A DNA stretch of 64,000 nt from contig CM042015.1 of the NCBI GenBank assembly GCA_023525715.1, positions 91,016,750 through 91,080,749 of the forward strand, in the 5' to 3' direction. This document shows, piece by piece, positions 30,367 through 42,034 of this stretch. Below the pieces are notes generated by a model. The model saw only the letters and a program-made list of their open reading frames with translations, did no database searches and was not told where the DNA came from. Position numbers and translations under genes: made by a program. Position 1 is the first letter of the stretch. Every line of letters begins with the position of its first letter. This DNA comes from Cichorium intybus. Taxonomy: Eukaryota > Streptophyta > Magnoliopsida > Asterales > Asteraceae.

Positions 30367-31540
30367 ATCATGTATCAACTGTATGAATTGTGTGAATGTA
30401 TAACCATTCTTGAATAATCAACTGATACGGGGTAATTTTGGAATTTCACATTAAATTAAATATTATCTTAAAATAAGAAATCAATCAATTAATTAATTTC
30501 CCAAATTAAAATCCTACAATTATGGAATAAAACCTACCCAACCCTAAAAATACGTCAACCCAGTTTCAACGATGGGGATAAGATACAAGAACACACACAC
30601 ACACACACACACACTACACATAATTTATTTGTGTGTGATCGCACAATCAATCGACGACGAGAAAGAGAAAGAGGAATCGAGACCCAGAGAACCCAATTTC
30701 AGTGAGATAAGAAACAAGAACACACACACACACATACCTTTTAAGTGTGTGATATCTCACAATAAGCAGACGACTAGAGGGAGAAAGATGAATCAAGAGG
30801 CAGAGAAGGACAGTGGGAGGTAGAGATCGAGAAGCAATGTAAGAGATTATGTGAGATCAGGTACATAATAAAATTTCTGTTTCTATTTATTGCTGATAGC
30901 TTTGATCATATTAATGACATCATTCTCGTTTCTGTGCCTGTAACTATTCATTCTTGAAAATAAACAATGGCGAGATGAAAACAAAGAACATCATGTCAAC
31001 TGTTGGAGAAAGTAAATATTATAAAAATGTAGATGTAAGAAATGAGGAATTGAAACAAAAAATCATCGTCTTCGGGCCAGAATCTATTCAAATATTCTTA
31101 AAGAATGTGTGAATATATTCAAACATTTTGTAGAATCTCAAAGCTATTCTCACCGAATGCAACCCTATTCTCACAGAATGTGTTCTTCAAGGTTGGACGT
31201 ACATCTCGTTTCAAGAAGGACCGATGAGATTCATTCTCACAGAATGTAGTTGTAAAGTTAAAGCATCATACATGCAAGCTTCATTTCATATATTCCTTAT
31301 TCATTCTTACAAAAATGTCATTGATGTACAATCTCAAATCTATTCTCACAAAATCTATTTCTTTTTCATTTTCAAAGATTGTACATGTTGTAGTTTTTCA
31401 TATGTGATATAAGTTTTCTACTTTTATTCTCATAGAATATATGTCGTTGTAGATTCTCATATGTGAAAGGCGATATAACATTTTTCATTTTTATAGAATA
31501 TACTTGTTGTAGATAAAATGAATAAGAATTATAATGGATA
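30365..31540. other. Palindrome-rich, probable TA-targeting element 2
   Basis: Starts GGATCATGTATCAACTGTAT after (TA)n, resembling the unit at 28806. Interior words ATTCTCACAGAATG / ATTCTTAAAGAATG / ATTCTCACCGAATG recur about ten times to 31450 and again at 32220-32330. A roughly 130-bp segment with (CA)n is imperfectly duplicated (30580-30710 and 30711-30830). No recognised gene. Confidence 0.4.
30580..30830. repeat. Imperfect tandem duplication with (CA)n
   Basis: 'acaagaacacacac' followed by 'gtgtgtgat' and a 'gacgacgagaaagag'-type purine tract occurs twice, about 130 bp apart. Confidence 0.6.
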
Positions 31541-31548
31541 CTACAAAA

Positions 31549-32164
31549 CGATGTTGCGGAACTCGCTATTCGGTACTCGTTCGGGCGACTGGGGAGTAGC
31601 GAGTACTCGGGGAGTACTCGGATTGGATAAATTATATATAAATATTTTTAACGAAATTATATATATGTCAAACATCATAAGTTAATTGAATTTCAAAACA
31701 CGATTAGTAGAAAAATCAATAAAAAGATACAAGTTCAAATGTTAAACTATTTCAAAAATCAATATTCATTATTTAATATTAGAGTAATCATTTAATTATT
31801 AGTCGTTTTTCGTTTCTTTGTCAAATTTACATTAAATTTAACAAAATTAAAATTAAACAATGTTTAATAAACTACTAAATATATGATATATGTTAAAATT
31901 TTAATTAACAATTATAATTATTTAATTTTTCCTAAAAAAGTGAAATTACCGAGTTTGACCGATTTGGCCAAGTTTGACTGAGTTTCTCCGAGTTGGACTG
32001 ATTTTTATCGAGTTTGACCGATTAACACCGAGTTTGACCCGAGTAGAACCGATTTTGACCAATGTTGACCGATTTCTGAGTTGTTTGGCTGAGTTGGCCT
32101 AACTTGACTCAGTAAGAGCCCGAGTCCGAATACTCGGCCGAGTTGGCCGATTTTTACAACACTG
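31549..32164. mobile_element. hAT-like MITE, 616 bp, 8-bp duplication
   Basis: Flanked by CTACAAAA (31541-31548 and 32165-32172). Ends are CGATGTTGCGGAACTCG and, as reverse complement of the right end, CAGTGTTGTAAAAATCGG. Arms contain 'gtactcgggg' (left) and 'gagtttgaccga', 'ccgaatactcgg' (right) words. No transposase. An alternative reading with a 9-bp duplication (CTACAAAAC) would make it Mutator-like. Confidence 0.72.
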
Positions 32165-32537
32165 CTACAAAACAATAAGATCAATAACAATTAATATTAA
32201 AATCTCAGGAAAACAAATTTGAACTTTTTGAACGAAGTCATATCCTTTAAGAATAAAAGTAAAACATGTGAGAATAAAGTTGCATTCTTTAAGAATAGAT
32301 ATTAAAATCTCTGAAAAACGGATTTAAATGTGTTGAAATATATTCTGAAACAAATTTGATTTAATTTAAGTGTTGAATAAAATCAAAGATTTAATTTGAT
32401 TTTTATTAATTAATTTGAATTAGTTGCCTAAAATGTAGGTAAATTTCATTTTCTTCTCTCTCTTATAAAATATCATATTTTCTCTTATAATTAATTAAAT
32501 GTAATTATATACTACATGTTATCACATGTTAATATAA

Positions 32538-32566
32538 CTAGGGGTTTTCCCACCGTGCGATGCGGG
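32538..32566 (-). mobile_element. Probable Helitron 3' terminus (minus strand)
   Basis: Minus strand: a CCCGCATCGCACGGTGGG hairpin-like sequence, a short spacer, CTAG, then host T. The stem is imperfect compared with the other four termini, so confidence is lower. The 5' end was not found. Confidence 0.45.
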
Positions 32567-33627
32567 CAGAAAGTTTTTATATGTGCATTAGAAAAAAGAT
32601 AATTTACAAAAACTGCATTCTTTGTTATTTATATATGTAGATGTTGTGATTACAAAAGAAAATGTTGCATTATGGTCCCAAAAAGATCTGCCTAAGTAGT
32701 GACATGCTACAAAATGTGATCACTTCCGTTACGCAGTTGGGCTACGGAAAGTAGCAGACCTTTTTTTCATGCTGTCATCTTCCGAGTCTGATTAAAAAAA
32801 GAAAAAAATTTATCAATATAATATAGTAATATCAAAGCAGTTGATAACAAACTATTGTAAATAATAGTTTAGTAAAGAATGTTCCATTAAACAAAATTAT
32901 TTTTATATTAAAAACTGATCAGGTTTTCAATAACTTTGCAAACGGAAATGGCCTCAATTATTTTTGTATTTGGTGATTGAAATAGTTCTCTCTTTGCAGA
33001 TATAGTGGAACTTGATGTGGGCATTGGTGTACTTATAGATGGATGGGTGTTGTAATGGCTGATTTGCTGGTGTGATGTGAGGTTGAGGGGTAAGCGGGTT
33101 TTCTGTTCTGGTATCTGTTATTGGAAACACTTCATCAATAATGAAAGGGACAGAAGTTGAGTGGCTGTGTTTTGCGAAATGAAGCTGAAGAATTCTTGGC
33201 CAACCTTTAAAGGATTCCAAAGGTTTGGGTATTATATACGAGTGTGTGTATCCGTTTTTGACAACTATGGCAATGCCTTTAATTTGTTCCAACAAGGAAT
33301 GTCATGGGCTCGTTTAAAAATGTGGCTAGTGTTGATGTCGTGTTGTTACGGATGGTCTCGGTGACATAGTAGCTTGATTTGATAATTTCATTATGGTCCT
33401 GATCACATGCTAGATTATTTTGTTGAGGTTGCAATTTCTTGTGGCATTGCGTACATCCTTTATAATACCACTCACGATGATCCTCAATATATGCAATCGA
33501 TGCGATATAGGAACAACATGCTCCCCATGAAAGAATCAGCTACATGTTACATTAATAAATAATGTGTTTGAATAACTCACACCTAAATAAAGTTTGGACT
33601 GTAATTTTTTTTATCAAGTATGGTTAT
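32567..33627. other. Unassigned DNA before copia element 2
   Basis: Contains a 113-codon minus-strand frame (32954-33295) that I do not recognise. It could be an exon carried by the Helitron ending at 32538, since it lies on the same strand. No domain, splice structure or second exon could be supported. Confidence 0.25.
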
Positions 33628-33962
33628 TGTTAGGATCGAGACACTTAGCATACGAACACTAAACTCACACACTCAGCTCACAAATTAAGAACACAAGAAT
33701 TTAACGTGGTTCGGTCCAAAAATGACCTACGTCCACGGCGGATAACTAGGAATGTTTTATTGCTCTGTGTTTTTGTGTTGTGTGGTACATCTTTAACATT
33801 GCAGTTACACCCATATATATAGGTGTTGTGATACATTAAATAATGAATACATTGAAGGCCTTAATTGACTAATTTGATTTCACCAAACATCTTCACCAAC
33901 CATGGACTCACCAACCTTCTTTCTGTAGCTACATTGACAAACCAGTGGCTTCACATTTAACA
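33628..33962 (-). repeat. 3' LTR of copia element 2
   Basis: 335 bp. Inside it the element continues ATCTCCCACTTGAAGCC, read on the minus strand as a purine-rich tract ending GTGGGAGAT before the LTR. Confidence 0.95.
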
Positions 33963-34069
33963 ATCTCCCACTTGAAGCCACATAACAATCTTCACCTGTG
34001 CTTCATCTATGCATTCCAAAAAAAAACACTTTTGATTTTAGATCCTTTCTAGTTACCCTGGCCTTCTCT

Positions 34070-37000
34070 TCAATTAGCCTGAAGGCCAGTTGAAGCTATA
34101 CAAAGCTTCAACTTCTCTAAGGTAGCAACTTTAGTCAACATATCAGCTGGATTTTCAGTTCCTTTGATCTTCTTCAACTTCAGAGTACCATCATTAATTC
34201 TTTCTCTGATGAAGTGATATCTCAGCTGTATGTGCTTTGTCTTCGAATGGAAGACAGGATTCTTTGCAAGGTGTATTGCACTTTGATTATCACAAAACAG
34301 TGCACAATCAACTTGTTCCTTGCCAAGTTCTTCGAGAAAGTTCTTCAACCATATAAGCTCTTTGCTTGCTTCAGCAACTGCCATATACTCTGCTTCTGTG
34401 GTTGAAAGGGCAACACTTTTCTGGAGTTTAGACATCCAACTCACTGCAGTGTCTCCCACTGTAAAGACATGCCCGGTAGTGCTTTTGTATGAGTCTTTGC
34501 AACCACCAAGGTCTGCATCTGCAAAACCTTTCAGAATGACATCTTTCCCTTTAAAATGCAATGCCATTTTTGAAGTCCCATTCAAATATCTTAGCAGCCA
34601 TTTAACTGCTTCCCAATGCTCTCTCCCTGGATTAGACATAAACCGACTAACAACTCCCACTGCATGTGTAATATTTGGTCTTGTGCATACCATTGCATAC
34701 ATGAGGCTACCAACTGCAGATGCATAAGGAACTTTAGTCATTTCTGCTTTGTCTTCTTCTGATTTGGGTGATTGATCTTTAGAAAGCTTAAAGTGACTTC
34801 CCAAGGGTGTGCTTCTGATCTTGGCATCTTTAAGGCTGAATTTTTCTAATACTTTCTCAATGTATTTCTCTTGAGAGAGTGTTAAAGAGCCATCTTCTTT
34901 GTTTCTGAAAATACTCATCCCGAGTATTTGGTTTGCAGCTCCCAAGTCTTTCATCTCGAATTCTTCAGACATTTGCTTCTTTAACTTCTTGATCTCTATC
35001 ATGTCTGAGCCTGCAATCAACATATCATCTACATAGAGTAGTAGAATGATATAAGAACCCTTAAACTTCTTGACATAACAACAATGGTCATTGTCACATC
35101 TCTTGTAACCAACTCTTCTCATGAAGTTATCAAACTTCAAATACCATTGTCTTGGTGCTTGCTTCAGACCATACAAGCTCTTCTTCAATTTACACACCAA
35201 GTTTTCTTTGCCTTTAATCTGAAAACCCTCTGGTTGTGTCATGTAAATTTCTTCATCTAGGTCACCATGTAGAAAAGCTGTCTTGACATCTAGTTGCTCT
35301 AGATGCAAACCTTCTGCTGCTACAATACTGAGAACAAGTCTGATAGTGGTCATCTTTACTACTGGAGAGAATATTTCATTGAAATCGATTCCCTCTTTCT
35401 GTTGAAAGCCCTTGACTACTAATCTTGCTTTGTACCGTTTGGTACCATCATGTTCATCCTTGACCCTGAAAACCCATTTGTTCTGAAGAGTCTTCTTCCC
35501 AACTGGAAGCTTTGTTAAGTGCCAGGTCTTGTTCTTCTCAAGCGACTTCATTTCATCTTTCATTGCTAGCTCCCACTGCAATGAATCTTTCAACCCCATA
35601 GCTTCAGAGTAACATTGGGGTTCACCATTTTCTGTCAAAAGAATGTAGTTGACAGATGGTGAGTATCTTTGTGGTGGTCTGATGACTCTGGAAGATCTTC
35701 TTGGTTGAACTTGAGGTGTGGCTGGGGACTCTGGAGCTGGAGGACTGGTTTCTTCATCTTCAGAGTCATTTCTGGAATCATCCTCTGAGCTCCCACTATC
35801 AGTTGAATCTTCCCCAGATTCAGGGATTTCAACTGAAGCTTCTTTCTTCATTGCACCACCTTCATATTCAACGTACTCCTTCTGGACTTCTGAACTTTTG
35901 TTGTTTATGTCTTTGTATAACTCAGCTTCGTTAAAAATGACGTTCTTGCTTCGGATTATCTTTCTTCTTTCATTATCCCAAAGCCTGTAACCCATTTCGT
36001 CTGACCCATAACCAATGAATGTGCACTTCTTGGTTTTTGAATCAAGTTTATCCCTGTCACTATCTTTTAACAGACTGTAAGCACTACAACCAAATACTTT
36101 TAGATGTTTGAGACTTACTTCCTTCTCTTGCCACATTTCTTCCGGCAATTTAAAATCCAAGGGAACACACGGTGAACGGTTAATCAAGTAGGCTGCAGTG
36201 TTAACTGCATCAGCCTAGAATGTCTTAGGTAAACCGGCATTTAACCTCATGCTTCTAGCCCTTTCATTCAGAGTTCCTAGGACCGTCTTGATCATCTTTA
36301 TCCCTTGCTTGGCACAATAGTCAACAAACTCCTTGCTTATGTATTCACCACCATTATCCGACTTCACGCACTTTACCTTCAAATCAGTTTCATTTTCAAC
36401 AGCAGATTTCCATATCTTAAAAGTATCGAATACATCAGATTTATTTTTAAGAAAATAGACCCATACCTTGCGTGTTGAATCATCAATGAAGGTAACATAG
36501 TAGTTTGAACCTCCTAGAGATGAAACTGATGTTGGTCCATATACATCTGAGTGAACAAGCTCCAACTTTTGAGCTTTCAGTGTCTTCCCCTTCTTAACAA
36601 AAGTGACGCGCTTTTGTTTCCCGAGAACACACGATTCACAAAATTCTGTTTCCACTTTCTTCAAGTCTGGAAACTTCCCTTTCTGAGCAAACATCTTCAA
36701 TCCCTTATCGCTCATGTGTCCGAGTCGTTGGTGCCATAAATTAGATGGACTCGGACAGGTGGTTACGGCATGAACACCATCACTAGGTATCTCTACCATG
36801 CATAGAGTGCCTTTCTTCTTTCCTTTGGCAATCACCAAGTTGCCTTTGATCACTTTCCATTGTCCACCCCCAAAGTGAACATCAAACCCTTCATCATCCA
36901 ACTTACCAACTGAAATCAACTTTCTCCTTAAGTTTGGAATAACCCTGACATCTTTCAATGTCCATGTGGTTCCTAAGGAGGTCTTCAAATCTACGTCTCC

Positions 37001-37197
37001 GATACCCGTAATATCAAGCACTTGATCATCGACCAAACGAACTTTGCCAAGAGCACCTGTTTGTAGGTTCTTGACCATATCTGGGCATGAGACGGCATGG
37101 AAAGAAGCACCTGAATCCATAATCCAGGATTCTGCTGAATTCTCAACACAACATATGAGAAAATCTCCTGATTCTTCAGAGGATACATTGTTTACTT
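34070..37197 (-). pseudogene. Copia 2 protease, integrase, reverse transcriptase, RNase H
   Basis: From about 37197 leftwards: protease WIMDSGASFHAVSC, GAG-pre-integrase NLWHQRLGHMSDKGL, integrase with HSDVYGP and KSDNGGEY. Then the frame reads KTVLGT directly into LNERARSMRL, so about 13 residues (the segment with the third catalytic acid, NGVAE in copia 1) are deleted. A TAG (about 36215) replaces Trp in PKTFWADAV. Reverse transcriptase is whole: WVFRVKDEHDG, TAFLHGDLDEEIYMTQPEGF, LLLYVDDM. RNase H has KGFADADLGG, TEAEYMAVAEASKE and FCDNQSAIHLA. It ends at a stop at 34070 with STGLQAN. Integrase is catalytically dead. Confidence 0.94.
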
Positions 37198-37457
37198 CTT
37201 TCTTTTCAGCTTGTGGTCTTGGGCATTGGCTTCTAAAGTGACCTTTTTCTTTGCAATTCCAACATTCAATGTCTTTTCTGGTTTTTGACTGTCATCTTTT
37301 TCTGGACTTTGATCTGCCTCGATTACGTCCTCTTTCGTTTCTTCTTCCTCTACTTTCTGTATGCAATAGAGAACTAGAACTAGAAGTCTCACCATTGCTT
37401 CTCCGTCTGATATCTTCATTTACAATCAAGTCACGAATACTCTCGAAAGTGAGTTTG
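37192..37457 (-). pseudogene. Copia 2 Gag, C-terminal part with zinc knuckle
   Basis: Continues the Gag frame after the solo LTR: LTFESIRDLIVNEDIRRR, a Ser/Arg-rich stretch, then a TGA (37292-37294), then CWNCKEKGHFRSQC (CX2CX4HX4C) leading without a break into the protease. The frame is the same as that of the N-terminal Gag at 40028-40565. Confidence 0.85.
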
Positions 37458-38039
37458 TGTAACACCCGGCTTTTAAAACAAAAATACCCCTGAAAAAATT
37501 TTTTCTTTTAAAACACAGGTTTCAATACATAAAACCATAACAAGGGGTATATTTTAATAAATACGGGTACAAGTGTATCAAGGAGAGTATAAAATACCAT
37601 AACTCCTTTAAAGCCGGGCTGCTACTGACAGCATCTACGAGTCCTACTTCACGAGTCACGGACTCTATCTTGTCCCCTATCAGTATCATGCTAACCTGCA
37701 GGGACAGTAACAAACGGTATGAGCTACAAAGCTCAGTGAATAATCAAATCTACAAATAACACGTATTAAATACAATCATGTATTTGTCTGGATATCGAAT
37801 CCAAACTCCTAGCCTTACTGGCTGACCGAATATCTCTTAGGATTTTACATCCTAAATTATAGTCTTACAGACTATAACATAATAACCTGCATTTATCAAT
37901 CCACGTCAGTTATTTGCACGTATAATCATATACGACTATTTCTGTCCCATATCTCTTAGTCACACTGGACTGCATTATATTTCATGGCTAACAGCCGCAC
38001 CCTATATCATAGCTATACAAGCTGCACCAAAACATTATC

Positions 38040-38465
38040 AATATACAATTCATAGCCCGTAGGCCGTACCAGCTGAGTTTGATAACCCGATAACATAGCC
38101 AAAAGGCTGCAACATGTACCTGTAACAAAATCATAGCCAAACAGGCTGTACCATGTACCTGTAACCAATTCATAGCCAAACAGGCTGCAACAAATATCAT
38201 AGCCCGAAGGCCACATCGGAGACATAGCCCGAAGGCCGCACCGGAGTCATCGCCCGAAGGCCACATCGGAGACATAGCCCGAAGGCCGCACCGGAGTCAT
38301 AGCCAACAGGCCGCATCAAATCATAGCCCGAAGGCCGCATCGGAGACATAGCCCGTAGGCCGCACCGGAGTCCTCGCCCGAAGGCCACATCGGAGACATA
38401 GCCCGGAGGCCGCACCGGTTGGATATACAATCCAAAATTCATAGCCATATAGGCCGCACCCATTG
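38040..38465. repeat. Tandem 'catagcccgaaggccgcaccggag' array
   Basis: About ten degenerate units of 24-32 bp built on ATAGCCCGAAGGCCGCACC, in the solo LTR. Open frames here follow the repeat and are not genes. Confidence 0.85.
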
Positions 38466-39009
38466 GATATAAAAATCCAGAATTAGTTGAGGCTCACGGA
38501 TTAGCCGCTATTGCCTAGACTCACGGTTCCGTTCTTGTCATCGCAATGACTCACGGCTTATCCGGTCTTGTCTCTTCAAACGTATCTTTTTCGTCCCACA
38601 ATCAGTTTCAACCTGTAACAACTCAATCATCATATATCACATATGGTATCAGTGAGATTACTCACCTGGATGCTAGCTGCATTTAATTTCTTGCTTTCCG
38701 ATACGATCCGTAGAATTTTGTCCCGCACCTATAATTTAATCATTTTCAACATGATTATAGGTTAATACCCATTTCAACTAACTCTAATACACTAGAGTTC
38801 AATAAAACATTGTTACAAACAATGCCTAGTTAATAAACTTTCCGTTTACTAACTTTATATGAATTTTACTATTCACCGGGACATTCGGATCGGTCTACAG
38901 TGCCCCCGAGGGGTCGGAAACTCAATCTAAAAATTTTCCCAAACTTTTCAGACCATAATACACCTATGGTTCAAATTTGGGCTTAATCGGACAAGCAACG
39001 CAAAAGATA

Positions 39010-39175
39010 GCGTTTCAAAGTTTCTGTCCAGGGCTCGCGTCGCGACGGACCCTGTGGTCGCGTCGCGAAGACCATGCTCCTCGAGTCGCGAGGACCATGC
39101 TCCTCAAGTCGCGAAGGTCATGCCCTTCGAGTCGCGACGTCGCGACGACCATGCTGGTCGCGTCGCGAGGGCTGA
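39010..39175. repeat. CG-rich 'gtcgcgac' repeat
   Basis: Irregular repeats of GTCGCGA/GACCATGCTCCTC in the solo LTR. It is a local CpG cluster in an otherwise AT-rich window and a likely dense cytosine-methylation site (inference). Confidence 0.75.
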
Positions 39176-40027
39176 TCAGCAGACCAGAAACTCCGATTTT
39201 CAAGCTACAAAATCCCATTTTCTCATTTTAAGCCCTTAATCAGGTCCTTAATCGATTGGGGTTTGTTCTAGGACTAAAACCTCTGACTAATAACTAGTTT
39301 TAAACCATTACAAACACCTTAATCACACCAATTCATGATTTAGGGTTCTTGAGCAACAACTCAATTTATCAACAATAGCAATGTACTTTGCTATTTTTAA
39401 CATATGTTCTTACTACTTGAACATGCTTAAGCCCAGAAATCGTATAAACATCATGGATTATGGCTGAAATCATACATTCCCGTCCACTCTATTTAGACTC
39501 ACTAAGAACACACAAAAGCTTGGATAGAAATCAAGTTACTAACCTTAGATTGTTTAGGAATCACCCATTCCAAACCTTGATTCCAATTCCTTGCCTCAAG
39601 CTTCATGATCTTCCAGAAATTTCTCTCCAAAATCCTCTCCCGTAGCTGCACAATGAGCTGGTCAAAGAGGAGAGTCAAACTCTCTATATTTATACCCCAA
39701 AATCTTACAATTTTGGTCCTAAAGTTCTATTTCTTGAACTTTGTCCACAAAATCAAGTTTTATTACAATAAAACTTCCATTTCTTACATTTTGGCCACAA
39801 CCAACAATATTTTTACATAATTGGTCGTTGACTTGGTCAAATGACCAAAATACCCTTTTTCGGTAAAACGACCAAAAATCAGTTTTTATAACATTTTAAG
39901 TCCAAAACTTAAAATATTATTTCAAACCAAATACTTTTCTGTCCAAAAGACCATTTTACCCTTACAAGGTAAAATGACCAATTTACCCTTTTATTATAAT
40001 TATACAATAAAGTATCTTGGCGTTACA

Positions 40028-40565
40028 GTTTGATAGTGCCGGATGCACTACTAACAGCTGTGACTGTGCCTGACCAACTATCGGGCAAAGACGATAAAAG
40101 TAGGAGCGCTTGTACTTTATCTTCAAACTTTATTGCAACTGAGGCTAAACGAGAAATAATCGAGTTAAACTCATTTATGTGAGCGGTAACCGACATGCCT
40201 TCCTTCATCTTGGTGTTAACCAGTTGTTTGATGAGGAACACTTTGTTTGAAGTGGACGGCTTCTCGTACATGTTGGACAAAGCCTTAAATACTCCATAAG
40301 TAGTTGTTTCATTGACAATGTTATACGCAACACTCTTTGCCAATGAAAGCCTAACTACACCCAAGGCTTGTCGATCCAACAACTTCCATTCTTCATCATA
40401 CATGTCATCCGGTTGTTCGCCCAACATAGGCAAATGCAAACTTTTCTGATACAGCATATCTTCAATTTGTATCTTCCAAAATCCATAATCGGTACCATCA
40501 AACTTCTCAAATTTAATTTTACCGTCTTCTGCCATTTTAACGGACAAAATGCACTTTTCTTTCAT
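40028..40565 (-). pseudogene. Copia 2 Gag, N-terminal part
   Basis: A 180-codon frame whose likely start is the MAEDGKIKFEKFDGTDYGFW methionine near 40532; the upstream ATG at 40565 adds ten residues. It has the UBN2-type Gag domain: MLYQKSLHLPMLG, LSLAKSVAYNIVNE, VFLIKQLVNTKMKEG, LLLLSSLPDSW. The solo LTR interrupts it at GTIKL and the frame resumes at 37457. Unlike copia 1, this capsid region is complete. Confidence 0.92.
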
Positions 40566-41150
40566 AAGTTAAGGGTGAAAATGCAATTTTTCTGAAATTC
40601 AGGGGCTAAACTGTAATTTTCTGAAAGTTCAGGGGCTAAACTGCAATTTTCTGAAAGTCCGGGGGCTAAACAACAATTTTTTGAAAATTCTGGGGATAAA
40701 CTGCAATTTCTGGAAATTCAGGGACATGTTTTGCAATTCCTGGAACTTCAGGGACGTGTTTTGCAATATCTGGAACTCCAGGGACCTGTTTTGCAAAATA
40801 TGCTACAGTACCGCTACAGGAACCGCTACAGTGAACTGCTACAGGATGTTATAGTGACCTGCTACAGTGTCGTCTTCTCCGGCGCTACAGTGTCGTCTTC
40901 TCCGGCGGACTCCGGCGCTACAGTGTCGTCTTCTCCGGCGATCTGGTTTCTTTGGTCACTATTCCAGCGAACGTTTGACTGGCGATTTGGAGGTCTTCCG
41001 ATGGTCGAAAAATTCCAAAAAATATATTTTCGGAATCTGCGGAACAAGACCTTTCCAACGGCGTACACCAAAATCGATTTTGATCCAAAAATTTTCGACC
41101 AAAAAACAGAAAATCACCCTCTAGAGCTATACCAAGGCTCTGATACTACT
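40566..41150 (-). repeat. Copia 2 leader with about eight 30-33-bp tandem repeats
   Basis: Units of the form 'AGGGGCTAAACTGCAATTTTCTGAAAGTTC' fill 40570-40795. Then come CTACAGTACCGCTACAGGAACC and three 'ctacagtgtcgtcttctccggcg' copies (40863-40940) and a 'ggtcgaaaaattccaaaa' word also present in copia 1. The primer site TGGTATCAGAGCC in copia 1 corresponds here to AGTATCAGAGCC, one base different. Confidence 0.8.
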
Positions 41151-41483
41151 TGTTAGGATCGAGACACTTAGCATACGAACACTAAACTCACACACTCAGC
41201 TCACAAATTAAGAACACAAGAATTTAACGTGGTTCGGTCCAAAAATGACCTACGTCCACGGCGGATAACTAGGAATGTTTTATTGCTCTGTATTTTTGTG
41301 TTGTGTGGTACATCTTTAACATTGCAGTTACACCCATATATATAGGTGTTGTGACACATTAAATAATGAATACATTGAAGGCCTTAATTGACTAATTTGA
41401 TTTCACCAAACATCTTCACCAACCATGGACTCACCAACCTTCTTTCTGCAGCTACATACAAACCAGTGGCTTCACATTTAACA
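41151..41483 (-). repeat. 5' LTR of copia element 2
   Basis: 333 bp; pairs with 33628-33962. Confidence 0.95.
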
Positions 41484-42034
41484 GTTATAGTAGGAGAAGA
41501 CGAATAATTTTCAATTTTTATTCATGTAAAAATAATCATGTTAGCTTGAGGCCAACGACGTTAGTATCGTGCTTCATGTGTTTTGTTACATGGGATATGA
41601 TCGTTAGTATGAAATTGTTTGTTTAGACTATAAACATATGAAATTTAACATAAAATATAACTCGTTTCATCCTCAAACATAAAGATTAAAAGTACTATGA
41701 AGGAATTAAAGAGTTGCAAATGCAATTCGAAGATCAAATGAATAATCTCGTGGCACATATTCCTAAAATAAATGTGCGACATTTACCCATATAGATTGAA
41801 GATTTAAGAAAAGGTGGATTGTGAGTACCTAAAGAAATACTGCAAGAGATTAATAGATAAAATTCAAAAACTCCCAACAATATGTGTTCATCATGTGAGA
41901 GACACTAATCGTGCCTCCACCAACAACCATTTTACCATGGCTCCCAAAAGACGACTTTTTAATATTTTCTCTGATTCATTAGCACCTTGTTAGTTAAATT
42001 TATATATCTTGTGTATGGCAAGAAATACGATGTG
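41484..42034. other. No recognised feature
   Basis: Noncoding AT-rich DNA. The word 'acatttacccatata.attga.gatttaagaaaag' near 41785 recurs near 42795, so these may be parts of one decayed repeat. Confidence 0.4.

Larger units (their letters stand above)
37458..40027. mobile_element. Solo LTR (2570 bp), Ty3/gypsy Tekay-like, inserted in copia 2 gag
   Basis: Begins TGTAACACCCGGC and ends TTGGCGTTACA, the ends common in plant chromovirus (Tekay/Del) LTRs. It is flanked by a perfect 5-bp duplication GTTTG (37453-37457 and 40028-40032). No internal coding region is present, so the element was reduced to one LTR by recombination. It carries a roughly 32-bp tandem array (38040-38460) and a CG-rich 'cgtcgcga' repeat (39010-39175). 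Because it lies inside a copia element dated as recent by LTR similarity, its insertion and reduction are more recent still. The gypsy assignment rests on end motifs only. Confidence 0.85.
33628..41483 (-). mobile_element. Ty1/copia retrotransposon 2 (Tork-like), young, interrupted by a solo LTR
   Basis: LTRs 33628-33962 (335 bp) and 41151-41483 (333 bp) begin TGTTAGGATCGAG and end TTTAACA. By eye they differ by three substitutions and a 2-bp indel (about 99 percent identical). Perfect 5-bp target duplication GTTAT (33623-33627 and 41484-41488). Gag, protease, integrase, reverse transcriptase and RNase H lie on the minus strand in one frame, with a TGA in Gag, a TAG in integrase and a small integrase deletion. 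A 2570-bp solo LTR sits in Gag. Without that insertion the element is about 5.3 kb, normal for copia. Confidence 0.96.

Noticed and set aside
37192..37419. 75-codon minus-strand frame in copia 2 Gag
   Set aside because: It is out of frame with Gag; the true frame carries the CX2CX4HX4C knuckle and is broken by TGA at 37292.
37988..38463. Overlapping frames with 'LRCGLRAM' repeats
   Set aside because: Follow a tandem DNA repeat inside a solo LTR; repetitive in several frames at once.
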